Below, piece by piece: positions 36,979-46,133 of a stretch of 64,000 bases of DNA. Where the stretch lies: assembly GCF_009725985.1 (NCBI RefSeq), contig NZ_RCNR01000009.1:99468-163467 (forward strand), read 5' to 3'. A model generated the notes under the pieces. That model searched no databases and was not told the DNA's origin. It saw only the letters and a list, made by a program, of their open reading frames with translations. A program made the translations under genes and the position numbers. The stretch is from Zobellia amurskyensis. Its GTDB lineage: Bacteria; Bacteroidota; Bacteroidia; Flavobacteriales; Flavobacteriaceae. Within the stretch, counting starts at the first letter, position 1. Every line of letters starts with the position of its first letter.

Positions 36979-37797
36979 ATGGATTTAAACATAAAAGGAA
37001 AAACGGCCTTGATAACAGGCGGCGACTCAGGATTAGGAATAGAAACTGCTAAGTTTTTAGTCAGAGAAGGGGTTAATGTAATCCTATCGGATAAGGATAA
37101 CGGAAAAAAATTGGCGGATGCGGTTAAACAAGTAGAAAAAGATGCCCAAGATGGCGCTAAGGTTATGGGCCTTGCCGCGGATATTTCCAAAAATCAGGAA
37201 GTGTTGGATTTAGCCGAAAAGATTGAAACCGAATTTGGTGGAGCACACATCATTTTTCATTCAGCGGGAGCACGAGGTGCTGCTGGTGATTTTTTGGAAC
37301 TGACGGATGAAGATTGGATGAAGACCATTCAAGTGGACTTGATGGGCGCCGTTCGTGTTGCTAGGGCGTTCGTGCCGCAAATGCAAAAACTTAAATGGGG
37401 TCGCATGGTTATGGTGGCCAGTGAAAATGCATTCCAACCTTATGTAGATGAAAGTCCTTACAATGCATGCAAAGCAGCTATTGTAAATTTATCCAAATGT
37501 CTATCTCGTTCGTATTCCAAAGAAAACATTCTTTTCAACTGTATTTCCCCAGCCTATATTGAAACCCCAATGACGGATGCCATGATGGAAGAACTAGCCA
37601 AAGAGAAAGACATCTCGGTGAAGGAAGCCGTAGAGTGGTTCGTAAAAAATAAGAGACCGCACATTGCTATGGAACGAAGGGGAAAACCAGAAGAAGTGGC
37701 TGCCGTAGTAGCGTTTTTATGCTCTGAGCATGCCAGTTATGTAAACGGAACCAACGTACGGATTGATGGCGGTGCCGTAGAATCAGCTTTCGGTTGA
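36979..37797 (+). CDS. SDR family oxidoreductase (3-oxoacyl-ACP reductase-like)
   Basis: A second 272-residue short-chain dehydrogenase, not closely similar to its neighbour. TGGDSGLG (13-20) binds the cofactor, HSAG (94-97) replaces NNAG, and Ser148, Tyr161 and Lys165 form the catalytic set. Asp38 after strand 2 (SDKDNGKK) suggests NAD rather than NADP. YVNGTNVRIDGGAVESAFG closes the protein in the usual way. The substrate is unknown. The pair of SDR genes may form a short oxidoreduction pathway. Confidence 0.86.
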   Translation: MDLNIKGKTALITGGDSGLGIETAKFLVREGVNVILSDKDNGKKLADAVKQVEKDAQDGAKVMGLAADISKNQEVLDLAEKIETEFGGAHIIFHSAGARGAAGDFLELTDEDWMKTIQVDLMGAVRVARAFVPQMQKLKWGRMVMVASENAFQPYVDESPYNACKAAIVNLSKCLSRSYSKENILFNCISPAYIETPMTDAMMEELAKEKDISVKEAVEWFVKNKRPHIAMERRGKPEEVAAVVAFLCSEHASYVNGTNVRIDGGAVESAFG

Positions 37798-37842
37798 TTT
37801 ATAAATGAAATGAATTGAAGTATAACTCTAAAAAATTAAATC

Positions 37843-38319
37843 ATGGAACGAGAACGCACCGCATGGGAAAATGCACTTAATGAATTGGTAGCCGAAACAC
37901 ACGCTTGCGAGCGAACTTATGGCACCTTAATACAGTCCGATCGCTATCCTACATGGCTTGCTTATTTTAAGAAACGTCATTTTGAGGAAGTCGATTTTGA
38001 GAAAATATTGACCAACGAATATCATGCGGTTACCGAGAGGAAAGTCGCCCGTCCTGCGGAGGTAGACAAACCAATTTTTGAGTCCCTTGAAACACAGTTA
38101 CTGGAAAAGAACCTATCGGATAAGGAGGTTAATGTATTGATTACCGCCAAGGAACAGGCTTTGGTTCTACAATACCAAAATTTATTGGCTTTTGGCAGTT
38201 TGCCTAAAACTACAAGCGCTCTACTCCAATCGCAAGCCGAAGATTTAAACAGTACCTTGCAAAGTCTTCGTATGGATTACAACACAAAATATAAAACGGG
38301 ACCTATAAAATCCCAATAA
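37843..38319 (+). CDS. Helical protein, possibly PA2169/DUF2383-related
   Basis: A 158-residue protein that reads as four long helices: about 2-27, 33-66, 75-117 and 122-149. Its opening (ERERTAWENALNELVAETHACERTY) and the late LPKTTSALLQSQAEDLNSTLQSL helix recall the PA2169-like protein at 15138-15587, where LPTTTATLLTKQMNKISTDL occupies the same place. The match is weak elsewhere, so the relation is inferred. No membrane segment or signal. A 43-residue membrane protein gene follows 9 bases later. Confidence 0.6.
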   Translation: MERERTAWENALNELVAETHACERTYGTLIQSDRYPTWLAYFKKRHFEEVDFEKILTNEYHAVTERKVARPAEVDKPIFESLETQLLEKNLSDKEVNVLITAKEQALVLQYQNLLAFGSLPKTTSALLQSQAEDLNSTLQSLRMDYNTKYKTGPIKSQ

Positions 38320-38328
38320 GAAGAAAAC

Positions 38329-38460
38329 ATGAAAAACATTCTAAAAGCCATTTTGGCCGGTTGGGGAGCCAAAAAAATTGGAGGCGGCAAATGCGGGTGC
38401 ATTGGTAGCGTCGTAGTATTTATAATTCTATACTGGATATTGGGATACGTAATCAACTAG
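38329..38460 (+). CDS. Small membrane protein with CGC motif, 43 aa
   Basis: A 43-codon ORF beginning 9 bases after the helical-protein gene. Residues 13-24 are glycine- and lysine-rich with a Cys-Gly-Cys motif (KKIGGGKCGCIG), and 25-41 form a hydrophobic helix (SVVVFIILYWILGYVIN). It would be a tail-anchored protein. The paired cysteines next to the membrane are unusual and could bind metal or form a disulfide. I recognise no family. Confidence 0.5.
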   Translation: MKNILKAILAGWGAKKIGGGKCGCIGSVVVFIILYWILGYVIN

Positions 38461-38528
38461 CATTTAGCAATTGCGTCAATTTCGTTTTTTTTTGAATCGA
38501 TCTTGATGAAAGAACTATTGCATATTTG

Positions 38529-38617
38529 TAACTCATAAGTAGGTTGAATAACTATTTCAATACTGAAATAGGTATTATATAACTCGGAAAGGGAGCGTTG
38601 GGGAACGCTCCCTTTTT
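38529..38617 (+). ncRNA. Putative small RNA, copy 1
   Basis: A -7-like box CATATTTG (38521-38528) precedes a sequence that folds into an 8-bp hairpin, CTATTTCA/TGAAATAG with loop ATAC, then a short linker and a 9-bp GC-rich terminator hairpin with T5. There is no ORF within or after it. A TTTG lies 26 bases upstream of the box, a long spacer for a -33 element. The 5' end is uncertain by several bases. It starts 60 bases after the stop of the CGC membrane protein. It could be an sRNA or a regulated leader remnant; no known family is recognised. Confidence 0.55.
38588..38617 (+). terminator. Terminator of repeat copy 1
   Basis: GGGAGCGTT (38591-38599) pairs perfectly with AACGCTCCC (38604-38612) around GGGG, preceded by AAA and followed by T5. 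The opposite strand has only three T after the hairpin, so transcription is read left to right. Confidence 0.85.
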
Positions 38618-38730
38618 ATGTGGCGGCAACTCTAACTTTCAGTAAAAAAAGACCGTTCATGTAAAATATCGATTGTGTCAAAATTTCGATTTTTAGCATC
38701 AAACACCTAAAGGAAACCACTGCATCTTTG

Positions 38731-38820
38731 TAACTCATAAGTAGGTTGAATAACTATTTCAGTATTGAAATGGATATGACATAACTCGGAAAGGGAGCGT
38801 TGGGGAACGCTCCTTTTTTT
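38731..38820 (+). ncRNA. Putative small RNA, copy 2
   Basis: Preceded by CATCTTTG (38723-38730). The internal hairpin is kept although bases changed: CTATTTCA pairs with TGAAATGG through a G-U in place of A-U, and the loop is GTAT instead of ATAC. The terminator is also kept. No ORF follows before the exopolysaccharide promoter at 39161. No clear -33 element was found. Retained pairing with drifting loop is what a functional structured RNA would show, although two copies give little statistical weight. Confidence 0.55.
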
Positions 38821-38821
38821 T
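38790..38821 (+). terminator. Terminator of repeat copy 2
   Basis: GGAGCGTT with AACGCTCC, an 8-bp stem extended by a G-U pair, GGGG loop and T8. It is the same hairpin as copy 1 with a longer T-tract. Confidence 0.85.
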
Positions 38822-39160
38822 ATAACCCATACTTATACAGTAGTCCCCAAAATTTACTTCTATGCTACAGTTTTAGAAGAAATTATTTTAAGACCGTTTT
38901 TCTAAGGAATTATTAAAATATTAGATTAGAAATTCTAACATCCGTAATTATTGATTCCACAATTCATTGGACACGAATTTTAAGCCAAAATAAATCAATT
39001 CGGATGCCACAAAATCGGGGGTAAGCTATGGATTCGATTTTCAGGAAAAATCGGAAAGCACATAATACCCCGCAAGTACTACAAACACTACAACCTTCTG
39101 CGATTTAGGGATTTAAAAAACATATAAAAGCAATTTATAATGGTTAAATAACGACATTAA
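38822..39160. other. Intergenic region upstream of exopolysaccharide promoter
   Basis: About 340 AT-rich bases between repeat copy 2 and the -33 box. One 13-base palindrome (TTAGAAATTCTAA, 38926-38938) is present. No ORF or RNA gene was seen. Confidence 0.4.
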
Positions 39161-39192
39161 TTTTGGCTGTCCTACCCGAAATCCTATATTTG
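39161..39192 (+). promoter_or_regulatory. Promoter of the exopolysaccharide operon
   Basis: TTTTG at 39161-39165, a 19-base spacer and TATATTTG at 39185-39192 fit the TTTG/TAnnTTTG consensus of Bacteroidota exactly. Transcription should begin near 39199, well before the first gene at 39410. Confidence 0.7.
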
Positions 39193-39198
39193 CCCTTG

Positions 39199-39409
39199 CA
39201 ATTAAACCCACCCAAAAAGCTCAAGAACAGCCCTACTAAACGAGATGTAAAACATTATTAAACTTGTATAAATTTACTGTTGTTATGTTGTTATCATTTA
39301 GTCATTTTTTGCTAGAGCGCTGCTTTGGAAATGTTCGGCATTTTACACATATGACAGCTTTGAATGCTATCGCGTATTTGACCACCAACCATTACCAGAA
39401 TTAGAATAA
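39199..39409 (+). promoter_or_regulatory. Long 5' leader of the exopolysaccharide operon
   Basis: About 210 untranslated bases are predicted between the promoter and the WcaJ-like gene. No known riboswitch, ops element or attenuator was recognised. The length alone suggests post-initiation control. Confidence 0.4.
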
Positions 39410-40765
39410 ATGAAAAGCTTTAAAAATTCAGACTGGGTTATTCCAATTTCAATATTGGTACACTTGTGTATTATTAACGGTTTTCTCTATTTTCTAACAC
39501 CAGAGACTTACACCAACGGTTATTATATTTTCCACTACAACTTCTCGTGGTTGCTCATCACTTATGGCCTTAGTTATTATACTAGAAAACGTAAAGAACG
39601 TTTCTTTACCAATATTCATAAAGTTGTTCAACTTTACTTAATTTATGGTCTTGCCTATTTTGCACTGTTTGGAATAACCGGCAGAATTTACGATTCCATA
39701 GAACAACAACTGTTCATCTACCTTAGTATCTGTACCGCACTTACGGCCTACCGTGTGGTTTTCTTTTGGTTACGTAGAAAATACCGTATATGGGGTGGTA
39801 ACTCCGTAAAAGTTGTTGTACTCGGTAGGGACAAAAACTTAAAGAAAATTAGGAAGGTATTTGACGAACCCGAACTGGGGTATCGTTATATGGGTTATTT
39901 TGATGATAAAAAATCGAAAAGTCCCACATTTCTTGGTCCGGTGGTAGATTGTTTTCTTTATATTCTAGAGAATAACATAGATGAGATTTACTGTGTGGCC
40001 TCTAAGTTCAATAATAAAGAACTTCGAAATCTGATAGACTTTGCGGATAACAACCTTATTCGCATAAAGATCATACCGGACAACAAAGAAATTTACTCCA
40101 GAGGTATGTTCATAGAACTTTATGAAAACGTACCTGTGCTCAACCTAAGAAGGGTTCCTTTAGACACACTATTTGGACGTGTTATAAAACGTACGTTTGA
40201 CCTCATTTTTTCTTCTTTAGTCATCTTGACCATTTTGTCTTGGCTCGTTCCTATAATGTTCATATTAATTAAATTGGAGTCTCCTGGAAAACTTTATTTC
40301 AAACAAAAAAGACATGGCCTAAAACGGCAAACCTTTTGGTGCTACAAATTCAGGTCTATGCGCCCCTCTAAAGATGCCGATTCTAAAATGGCTACCAAAG
40401 GAGATATGCGTGTCACCCGCGTTGGTAGATTTATACGCAAAACCAGTATAGATGAGCTGCCGCAGTTCTTGAATGTATTTTTAGGCGAGATGAGCGTGGT
40501 AGGTCCAAGACCCCATATGGAATTACACACATGGGATTATGAGGTATCTGTGGATAAATATTTGGTGCGCCACTTTGTTAAACCAGGAATAACCGGACTA
40601 GCACAAATTAAAGGCTATAGAGGCGAAATTGGTGAAAAGAAAGACATTCTTAACCGAACCAAATTGGATATTTTCTATGTAGAAAAATGGTCCTTGTGGT
40701 TAGATATTAAAATTATAGCACAAACAGTTATTAATGCCGTACGCGGAGAGGAAAAAGCATATTAG
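39410..40765 (+). CDS. Undecaprenyl-phosphate sugar-1-phosphate transferase (WcaJ-like)
   Basis: This polyprenyl phosphosugar transferase starts the repeat unit by moving a sugar-1-phosphate onto undecaprenyl phosphate. Four N-terminal membrane helices (about 11-120) are followed by a CoA-binding-like Rossmann domain (about 130-240). A re-entrant membrane helix (about 262-287) then leads into the conserved catalytic domain: [14 protein letters not shown] (about 317-330), [20 protein letters not shown] (about 344-363), VVGPRPH (to about 370) and [15 protein letters not shown]. At 451 residues it matches WcaJ/WbaP-type enzymes. The sugar is probably glucose or a related hexose. It is the first gene after the operon promoter. 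Confidence 0.92.
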   Translation: MKSFKNSDWVIPISILVHLCIINGFLYFLTPETYTNGYYIFHYNFSWLLITYGLSYYTRKRKERFFTNIHKVVQLYLIYGLAYFALFGITGRIYDSIEQQLFIYLSICTALTAYRVVFFWLRRKYRIWGGNSVKVVVLGRDKNLKKIRKVFDEPELGYRYMGYFDDKKSKSPTFLGPVVDCFLYILENNIDEIYCVASKFNNKELRNLIDFADNNLIRIKIIPDNKEIYSRGMFIELYENVPVLNLRRVPLDTLFGRVIKRTFDLIFSSLVILTILSWLVPIMFILIKLESPGKLYFKQKRHGLKRQTFWCYKFRSMRPSKDADSKMATKGDMRVTRVGRFIRKTSIDELPQFLNVFLGEMSVVGPRPHMELHTWDYEVSVDKYLVRHFVKPGITGLAQIKGYRGEIGEKKDILNRTKLDIFYVEKWSLWLDIKIIAQTVINAVRGEEKAY

Positions 40766-41205
40766 ACAAACCTTTTAAAGTTAGAGCAAATGTTAAATTT
40801 CATATTCTCATAAAATGGTGCTTTATTTATTTTTTATGCAGTTTTACGAGGCTCTAATTGGTATTAAAACAACAAGTTATGCAAGATTTCAATAGATTCT
40901 AAATATATAATTATGCGTGGTGTTTTAATAAATGCCCAAAATTTTTAGGTATACAAAAAATGCCGTTTCTTTGGTTGATTTGAGTTCTTCAATAAAGTTA
41001 TGAGCCAATTTAGATAGGAAAAAATTATGCACTTAATAAAATTAAAATGACCAATACCTTAGACCAAATTCACTAATCCAGGTTAAACGATAAATGTCAA
41101 AATTGCGCACTATTATACAATTAAAAAAAGTGAGACAGACGCAAAACCTCTCAAACTTAATTTATTTATACAACGTGAAACGTTGCATTAAACCGAATAT
41201 ATCAG
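40766..41205. other. Intergenic region with a short inverted repeat
   Basis: About 440 AT-rich bases separate the WcaJ-like and Wzc-like genes. No ORF is convincing. CAACGT-GAA-ACGTTG (41171-41185) is a perfect 6-bp inverted repeat 20 bases before the next ATG and could be an operator or hairpin. A second promoter probably lies here but no consensus box was found. Confidence 0.4.
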
Positions 41206-43485
41206 ATGGAACACATTAATATTAATAAATTACTACATAAATACTTAAAATATTGGCCTCTTTTTGTTTTCGGGGCCATCATCTGTTTATCAGCTGCATA
41301 TCTTCACATAAGATATAGAGCAGAGCCCCAGTATGCGGTAACGAGCACAATATTGGTAAAAACTAATGATGCTGGAAAAGGTTCCATACAAAATGAAAGC
41401 ATCAAAAGCCTTGGTCTTATAAAAAACTCAACTGATGTCGATGACGAAATTGGTATATTGAAATCGAATGGAATTATGGAAAAAGTAATCTCCAATCGCT
41501 CGCTTAATATCAATTACTTTGTTGAAGGTCGTATTCGTGATGTCGAAATTTACGGAGAAGATACCCCAATAGAAGTTTTAGTTGATGAAACGGATACTAA
41601 CTTAATACATGACCTTCCAATTAATATTAAGTTACTTGACAGCACGCAATTTGAACTTAAGACCTTTGTTAATGACGAAAATTATCAAACCGTACATAAG
41701 TTTGGGGATTTAGTATCATTACCATATGGTACATTTACTATTAATGCTAAAGAACTTACAGACTATAAAGATAATGGTAAACCTCTCTATTTTTTAATTA
41801 GAAATACAGAAAGAGTAATTGATACTTTTCTTCAAAATTTAAGTGTTAGTCAGGTTAATATTTCGGGAAACTTATTAAGTATAAGATTCACTTGTAGCAA
41901 CCCCAAGAAAGGAGAAGATGTAATTGCCGGCCTCATTGAGACCTACGTAGAGGAAATGATTAAGTATGAAAATGAGCTAGCAGAGAATACGATCAAGATG
42001 ATTGATAGTCGCCTGAAGCTGCTTTCTGGAGAAATTGAGGGTGTAGAAAAAACAGTAGAAGAGTTTAAAACAAAAAATGACCCATCAAGTGTTACTAGTA
42101 ATCCTGACCTCTATATCGCACAGGCCAATGATTATAAAAAATTAATAGCTGACTACCAAACCGAAATCAATATAATCGATGCTATTGAAACTTATTTAAA
42201 ACAAGGCAATACTGACACCCCTATACCCGCGGCTTTGAGCGCTAATGACCCATCTTTGACAAGTATGATTGACAAGTACAATGAAACCCTACTTGAAAAA
42301 GGCCATATGTCACAATCCGCTTCCAAAGCTAATCCTCTTATAGTTAATTTAGACCGTACCTTGAATGACTTGGGTAAAGCCATTGTAGAAAATGCACGGA
42401 GTGCTAAAAACCGGTATATGATTGCCCAACGTAATTTACAGTCTAACGCTAATAAATATCAAGCACAAATTGCTAAGGTTCCTTCTATGGAACGCCAATT
42501 GGTAGATATTAGCCGTGACAAGAGTACTAAAGAAGGTCTCTATTTGTATTTGCTCCAAAAAAGAGAAGAAGAAGTACTTTCCTTAGCTGCCCCAGTTTCA
42601 TCTACTCGAATTGTAAGTCTTCCCAAGGCAGGCAGGTTTCCAATAAGCCCAAACAAGACCGCTCTTTATTTAGGAGGGTTAATTCTAGGACTATTTCTGC
42701 CATTGAGCGTAGTATATATTAAGGAGTTATTTAATAACAAAATTTCTTCATTGGAGGAACTCACAAGTTTAACATCTGCCCCTTTCCTTGGTGAAATTGC
42801 AAAAAGTGTTGATGGTAATATCATTAGCACTACAAATGGCAAACGAACTCCTACAGCAGAGTTATTTAGACTACTATGTTTCAATCTTGAATATTTAAAA
42901 AAAACTGATAAGAACCAAACTATACTGGTCACTTCCACAGTAAAAGGAGAAGGTAAATCTTTTGTAGCATCAAACCTTGCCATAACTCTTGCTTCTAATG
43001 GTGAAAGTGTCATAGCATTATCGTTTGACTTAAGAATGCCCCAATTAATGAAGAATTTTGGTATGTCTGAAAGTCCTGGTATAACTGATTTTATTGTAAA
43101 AAAAGAAGTTCCGACTGAGCAAATCATTCAAAAGCACCCAAGTATAGAAAATTTACATCTTATAGGTGCTGGCATAGAAATAAATGAGGTTGGACGGTTA
43201 ATGCTTAGCGAAAGAATTGAAATCTTAATAAACGAACTAAAACAAGAGTACGATCGAATTATTATTGACACCCCTCCTATTGGTCTCATTTCAGATGCTT
43301 TCGCCCTCAATGCATTTATAGATAGCACCATTTACGTAACTAGAAAAGACATAACTAAAAGAGAAAATCTTAAAACTGTAGAATCCATCTATAAAAATGG
43401 AAAACTAAGAAATACTATGGTTGTGCTTAATGACACAAAAGCACCTGACGCCTATGGCTACACTGACAAAAAAAACAATCACTGA
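41206..43485 (+). CDS. Wzc-like chain-length regulator / bacterial tyrosine kinase
   Basis: An inner-membrane co-polymerase that controls export and length of the polysaccharide. Membrane helices lie at about 16-34 and 484-505, enclosing the Wzz periplasmic domain with coiled coil (about 255-425). The cytosolic kinase domain has Walker A VKGEGKS (579-585), Walker A' LSFDLR (605-610) and Walker B IIIDTPP (685-691). The Walker A' has Ser606 where D-x-D-x-R has its first Asp. The tail has only two tyrosines (750, 752) instead of a cluster, so autophosphorylation may be limited. The Wzx gene follows after a 108-base gap. Confidence 0.9.
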   Translation: MEHININKLLHKYLKYWPLFVFGAIICLSAAYLHIRYRAEPQYAVTSTILVKTNDAGKGSIQNESIKSLGLIKNSTDVDDEIGILKSNGIMEKVISNRSLNINYFVEGRIRDVEIYGEDTPIEVLVDETDTNLIHDLPINIKLLDSTQFELKTFVNDENYQTVHKFGDLVSLPYGTFTINAKELTDYKDNGKPLYFLIRNTERVIDTFLQNLSVSQVNISGNLLSIRFTCSNPKKGEDVIAGLIETYVEEMIKYENELAENTIKMIDSRLKLLSGEIEGVEKTVEEFKTKNDPSSVTSNPDLYIAQANDYKKLIADYQTEINIIDAIETYLKQGNTDTPIPAALSANDPSLTSMIDKYNETLLEKGHMSQSASKANPLIVNLDRTLNDLGKAIVENARSAKNRYMIAQRNLQSNANKYQAQIAKVPSMERQLVDISRDKSTKEGLYLYLLQKREEEVLSLAAPVSSTRIVSLPKAGRFPISPNKTALYLGGLILGLFLPLSVVYIKELFNNKISSLEELTSLTSAPFLGEIAKSVDGNIISTTNGKRTPTAELFRLLCFNLEYLKKTDKNQTILVTSTVKGEGKSFVASNLAITLASNGESVIALSFDLRMPQLMKNFGMSESPGITDFIVKKEVPTEQIIQKHPSIENLHLIGAGIEINEVGRLMLSERIEILINELKQEYDRIIIDTPPIGLISDAFALNAFIDSTIYVTRKDITKRENLKTVESIYKNGKLRNTMVVLNDTKAPDAYGYTDKKNNH

Positions 43486-43593
43486 TTAAAAAGTGTTTCT
43501 ACCTGGCAATTAAGTTACTGTCCATAAGTATTTTTTTTCGAAAATCTAAAGATTTTGGAAATACACAGTTAACAGCTTTTAATAACAAATAAT

Positions 43594-44961
43594 ATGTCTC
43601 TAAAAAAAAGGCTTTTTAATAATGGGCTTGCCTATATACTTCAAAAAGGGGTACGGGTACTAGAGCAATTATTTTTAGTTCCATTTTTTATATCAGCTTG
43701 GGGAGCCGCCTACTATGGGGAATGGTTAACACTTACTATTATACCTAGTGTAATCGCATTTTCAGATTTAGGTTTCGGCACCTCTGCAGCTAATAGTTTC
43801 GTTTTAAGTTATGCAGCCGGAGACAAGAAGAAAGCCGCGGACATCAATAAAACAGGAATGTATATCATAACAATCATGGTTTTGATTGCAATTTTCATTA
43901 GCGTTGTAACCATTTTCAGTCTCAATTACTTCAACGTTTTTGATAAATCACTAATAAATAGTGACGATGCTATAATAGCTGTATCCGTACTCATTACAGC
44001 TTATTTATTGAATTTTTATAATCAATTGATTGAATCGTACTTTAGAGCCGCACAAAAAGCAGCGTTAAGTATCAACCTCCTAACTATTAAAGCCTCTGCA
44101 AATTTAGGTGTAGGTTTGTTTGTCCTATTGTTAGACTACGGTGTTGTTGCATTTGCGTTTTCCCAACTGGCCGTAGCGGTGATTTTCAATGGTTGCTATT
44201 GGATACTTGGTAAACAGGCATTAGGTTTGTTCAAAACACATAGAGGCCAAAAAGATAAATATATACTAAGGGATATAACACGTAAAGGACTGGGCTACTT
44301 AATGTTTCCGGCTTGGCAAGCAATATACTTTCAGGGTACAACATTTGCAGTACGTATCATCTTAGGACCAGAAGCTGTAGCTGTATTTAATACAGTCAGA
44401 ACATTGAGTCGATCGGTTAACCAATTGTTAAATATTGTTAGCTCAAGTATTTTTCCCGAATTACAATATGAGATTGGAGAAGGAAATATAGAAAAAGCCC
44501 AGAAAATATATAGATTCTCAATAGTCTCTTCTTTTATCATCGCCTTTATCGGTGTTATTTTCTTAGCGATTTTTGGCTTGTGGTTTTATGAAATATGGAC
44601 ACACAATGAATTACACGTACCGCAATTAATGTGGTATATATTTGTTCTAGGTATACTTTTTCATGCTTTTTGGTGGTCCTCTGAACCTGTCTTCAGAGCA
44701 AAAAACGAACCCTATAAATTCGCTGTGGCCGGCATTTCTTCCGCTTCCTTATCAGTATTATTAACTTTTATATTCTCCAAGTATTTTGGGCTTACTGGTG
44801 CAGCAATGGGCGCTCTAGCTTTGGATGTAATGATGGCTATAATTATTATGCCTCTAAGCGCAACTATGCTAAATCTTAAACTTAAAGATATTTTATCTCA
44901 CGCTTTTAGTGACATGCAACAATTGTATGTCAATGTTAAATCAAAGTTCAAATTATCATGA
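43594..44961 (+). CDS. Wzx-type polysaccharide flippase
   Basis: A 455-residue polytopic membrane protein of the MOP/PST flippase superfamily that moves the lipid-linked repeat unit across the inner membrane. Twelve or so membrane helices run through the protein, beginning FNNGLAYILQKGVRVLEQLF (about 8-27). Basic loops such as LGKQALGLFKTHRGQKDKY face the cytosol. Substrate identity cannot be read. It overlaps the next gene by four bases (ATGA), marking a tight operon that runs to 50459. Confidence 0.88.
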   Translation: MSLKKRLFNNGLAYILQKGVRVLEQLFLVPFFISAWGAAYYGEWLTLTIIPSVIAFSDLGFGTSAANSFVLSYAAGDKKKAADINKTGMYIITIMVLIAIFISVVTIFSLNYFNVFDKSLINSDDAIIAVSVLITAYLLNFYNQLIESYFRAAQKAALSINLLTIKASANLGVGLFVLLLDYGVVAFAFSQLAVAVIFNGCYWILGKQALGLFKTHRGQKDKYILRDITRKGLGYLMFPAWQAIYFQGTTFAVRIILGPEAVAVFNTVRTLSRSVNQLLNIVSSSIFPELQYEIGEGNIEKAQKIYRFSIVSSFIIAFIGVIFLAIFGLWFYEIWTHNELHVPQLMWYIFVLGILFHAFWWSSEPVFRAKNEPYKFAVAGISSASLSVLLTFIFSKYFGLTGAAMGALALDVMMAIIIMPLSATMLNLKLKDILSHAFSDMQQLYVNVKSKFKLS

Positions 44962-46133
44962 AAGTAACTCAAATTACACCTGGTAGATTTCATCACTTCC
45001 ATTTAGCACGCCAAATGCAAAAGCATGGGTTATTGGATAAAATATTTACGGGCTACCCTAAATTTAAATTAAAAGACGAATCAGGAATACCACTGGAAAA
45101 AATAAAAACGTTTCCATGGGTTCAGACTCCTTATATGAAAAGGTCGCTTTTAGGCTTGGATAAATACGACAAAATCAATAAGGAATGGATTTGGTTATTA
45201 GTTCAAACTTTAGATAAATATGCTGCTAAAAGCATTAAAACTAGGGGAGTTTTAACGGCATTATCTTCCAATGGCCTTCATTCTGGAAGAAAGATGCAGT
45301 CTTTAGGTGGCATATACATATGTGATCGTGGTTCATCCCACATTTCTTTCCAAAATGAGATATTAGCTAATGAATACGAACGTTGGGGATTTAAATGGAT
45401 AGGAATAGATGAAAGAATCTTAGAAAAAGAACAAGAAGAATACCTACTAGCAGATTATATTACTATTCCTTCACAATTCGTAATGGATTCTTTTATCCAA
45501 AAGGGAATTGATAAGAATAAATTAAAAAAAATTCCTTATGGCGCTCGACTGGATAGGTTTAAAAAAATTGGTGATCCAGTAAAAAATAAGTTTAGAGTTT
45601 TATGGGTAGGCGGAGTTAGCCTTCGTAAAGGATTTATGTATGCTTTAAATGCCTTTAAAGAATTTAAACACCCCAATAAAGAGTTTATTGTAATAGGTCA
45701 TGTCTCTCGTGAAATAAAAAGCTTGATAGAACGTGAAAATCTTGAAAACGTAATATTCAAAGGTATTGTCGCAAATTCTCAACTTCTAGAATATTACAGT
45801 TGTTCAGACGTCTTTTTATTGACATCTCTAGAAGAAGGTCTCGCTATGGTACAAGGAGAAGCTTTAGCATGTGGCTGTCCTATAATTGCCACACCTAACA
45901 CTGGTTCACAAGATTTAATCACTAATGACAAAGAAGGGTTTATTGTACCTATCAGGAATAGTAATTCTATTATCGATTGCTTTCAAAAAATTGTTGACAG
46001 TCCTAATCTCAGGAATGAAATGAGCTATAATGCATTGGAGAAAGTACAGTCCTTAGGAGGATGGGATACATATGGTGAAAATTATAAATCCCTAATTGAG
46101 TTGGCTATTAAGGAATCTCATTTAAGCCTATGA
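44958..46133 (+). CDS. Glycosyltransferase family 4
   Basis: A retaining GT-B glycosyltransferase of 391 residues. The C-terminal GT4 domain carries VLWVGGVSLRKGFMYAL (about 213-229) and the donor-binding E-x7-E block TSLEEGLAMVQGEALACGCP (about 293-312). The N-terminal acceptor domain has no close parallel I can name. The donor is a nucleotide sugar; which sugar is unknown. It overlaps both neighbours by four bases. Its codon use is AT-rich like the genes after it. Confidence 0.88.
   Translation: MKVTQITPGRFHHFHLARQMQKHGLLDKIFTGYPKFKLKDESGIPLEKIKTFPWVQTPYMKRSLLGLDKYDKINKEWIWLLVQTLDKYAAKSIKTRGVLTALSSNGLHSGRKMQSLGGIYICDRGSSHISFQNEILANEYERWGFKWIGIDERILEKEQEEYLLADYITIPSQFVMDSFIQKGIDKNKLKKIPYGARLDRFKKIGDPVKNKFRVLWVGGVSLRKGFMYALNAFKEFKHPNKEFIVIGHVSREIKSLIERENLENVIFKGIVANSQLLEYYSCSDVFLLTSLEEGLAMVQGEALACGCPIIATPNTGSQDLITNDKEGFIVPIRNSNSIIDCFQKIVDSPNLRNEMSYNALEKVQSLGGWDTYGENYKSLIELAIKESHLSL

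Larger units (their letters stand above)
38521..38820 (+). repeat. Two direct repeats of ~92 bp, 202 bp apart
   Basis: The unit at 38521-38612 recurs at 38723-38814 with about eight substitutions and no indels, while the sequences before and between the copies are not alike. A 35-base block from the TTTG of the box to the end of the first hairpin arm is identical in both (38525-38559 and 38727-38761). The end, with terminator stem and loop, is also nearly identical. The units carry no ORF. Confidence 0.9.

Noticed and set aside
38521..38820. Insertion-sequence ends or attachment-site duplication
   Set aside because: The copies are direct, each has its own terminator and box, and no transposase or integrase is near.
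41171..41185. Inverted repeat before the Wzc-like gene as a terminator
   Set aside because: It has only a 6-bp stem and no T-tract; kept only as a possible operator inside the intergenic entry.
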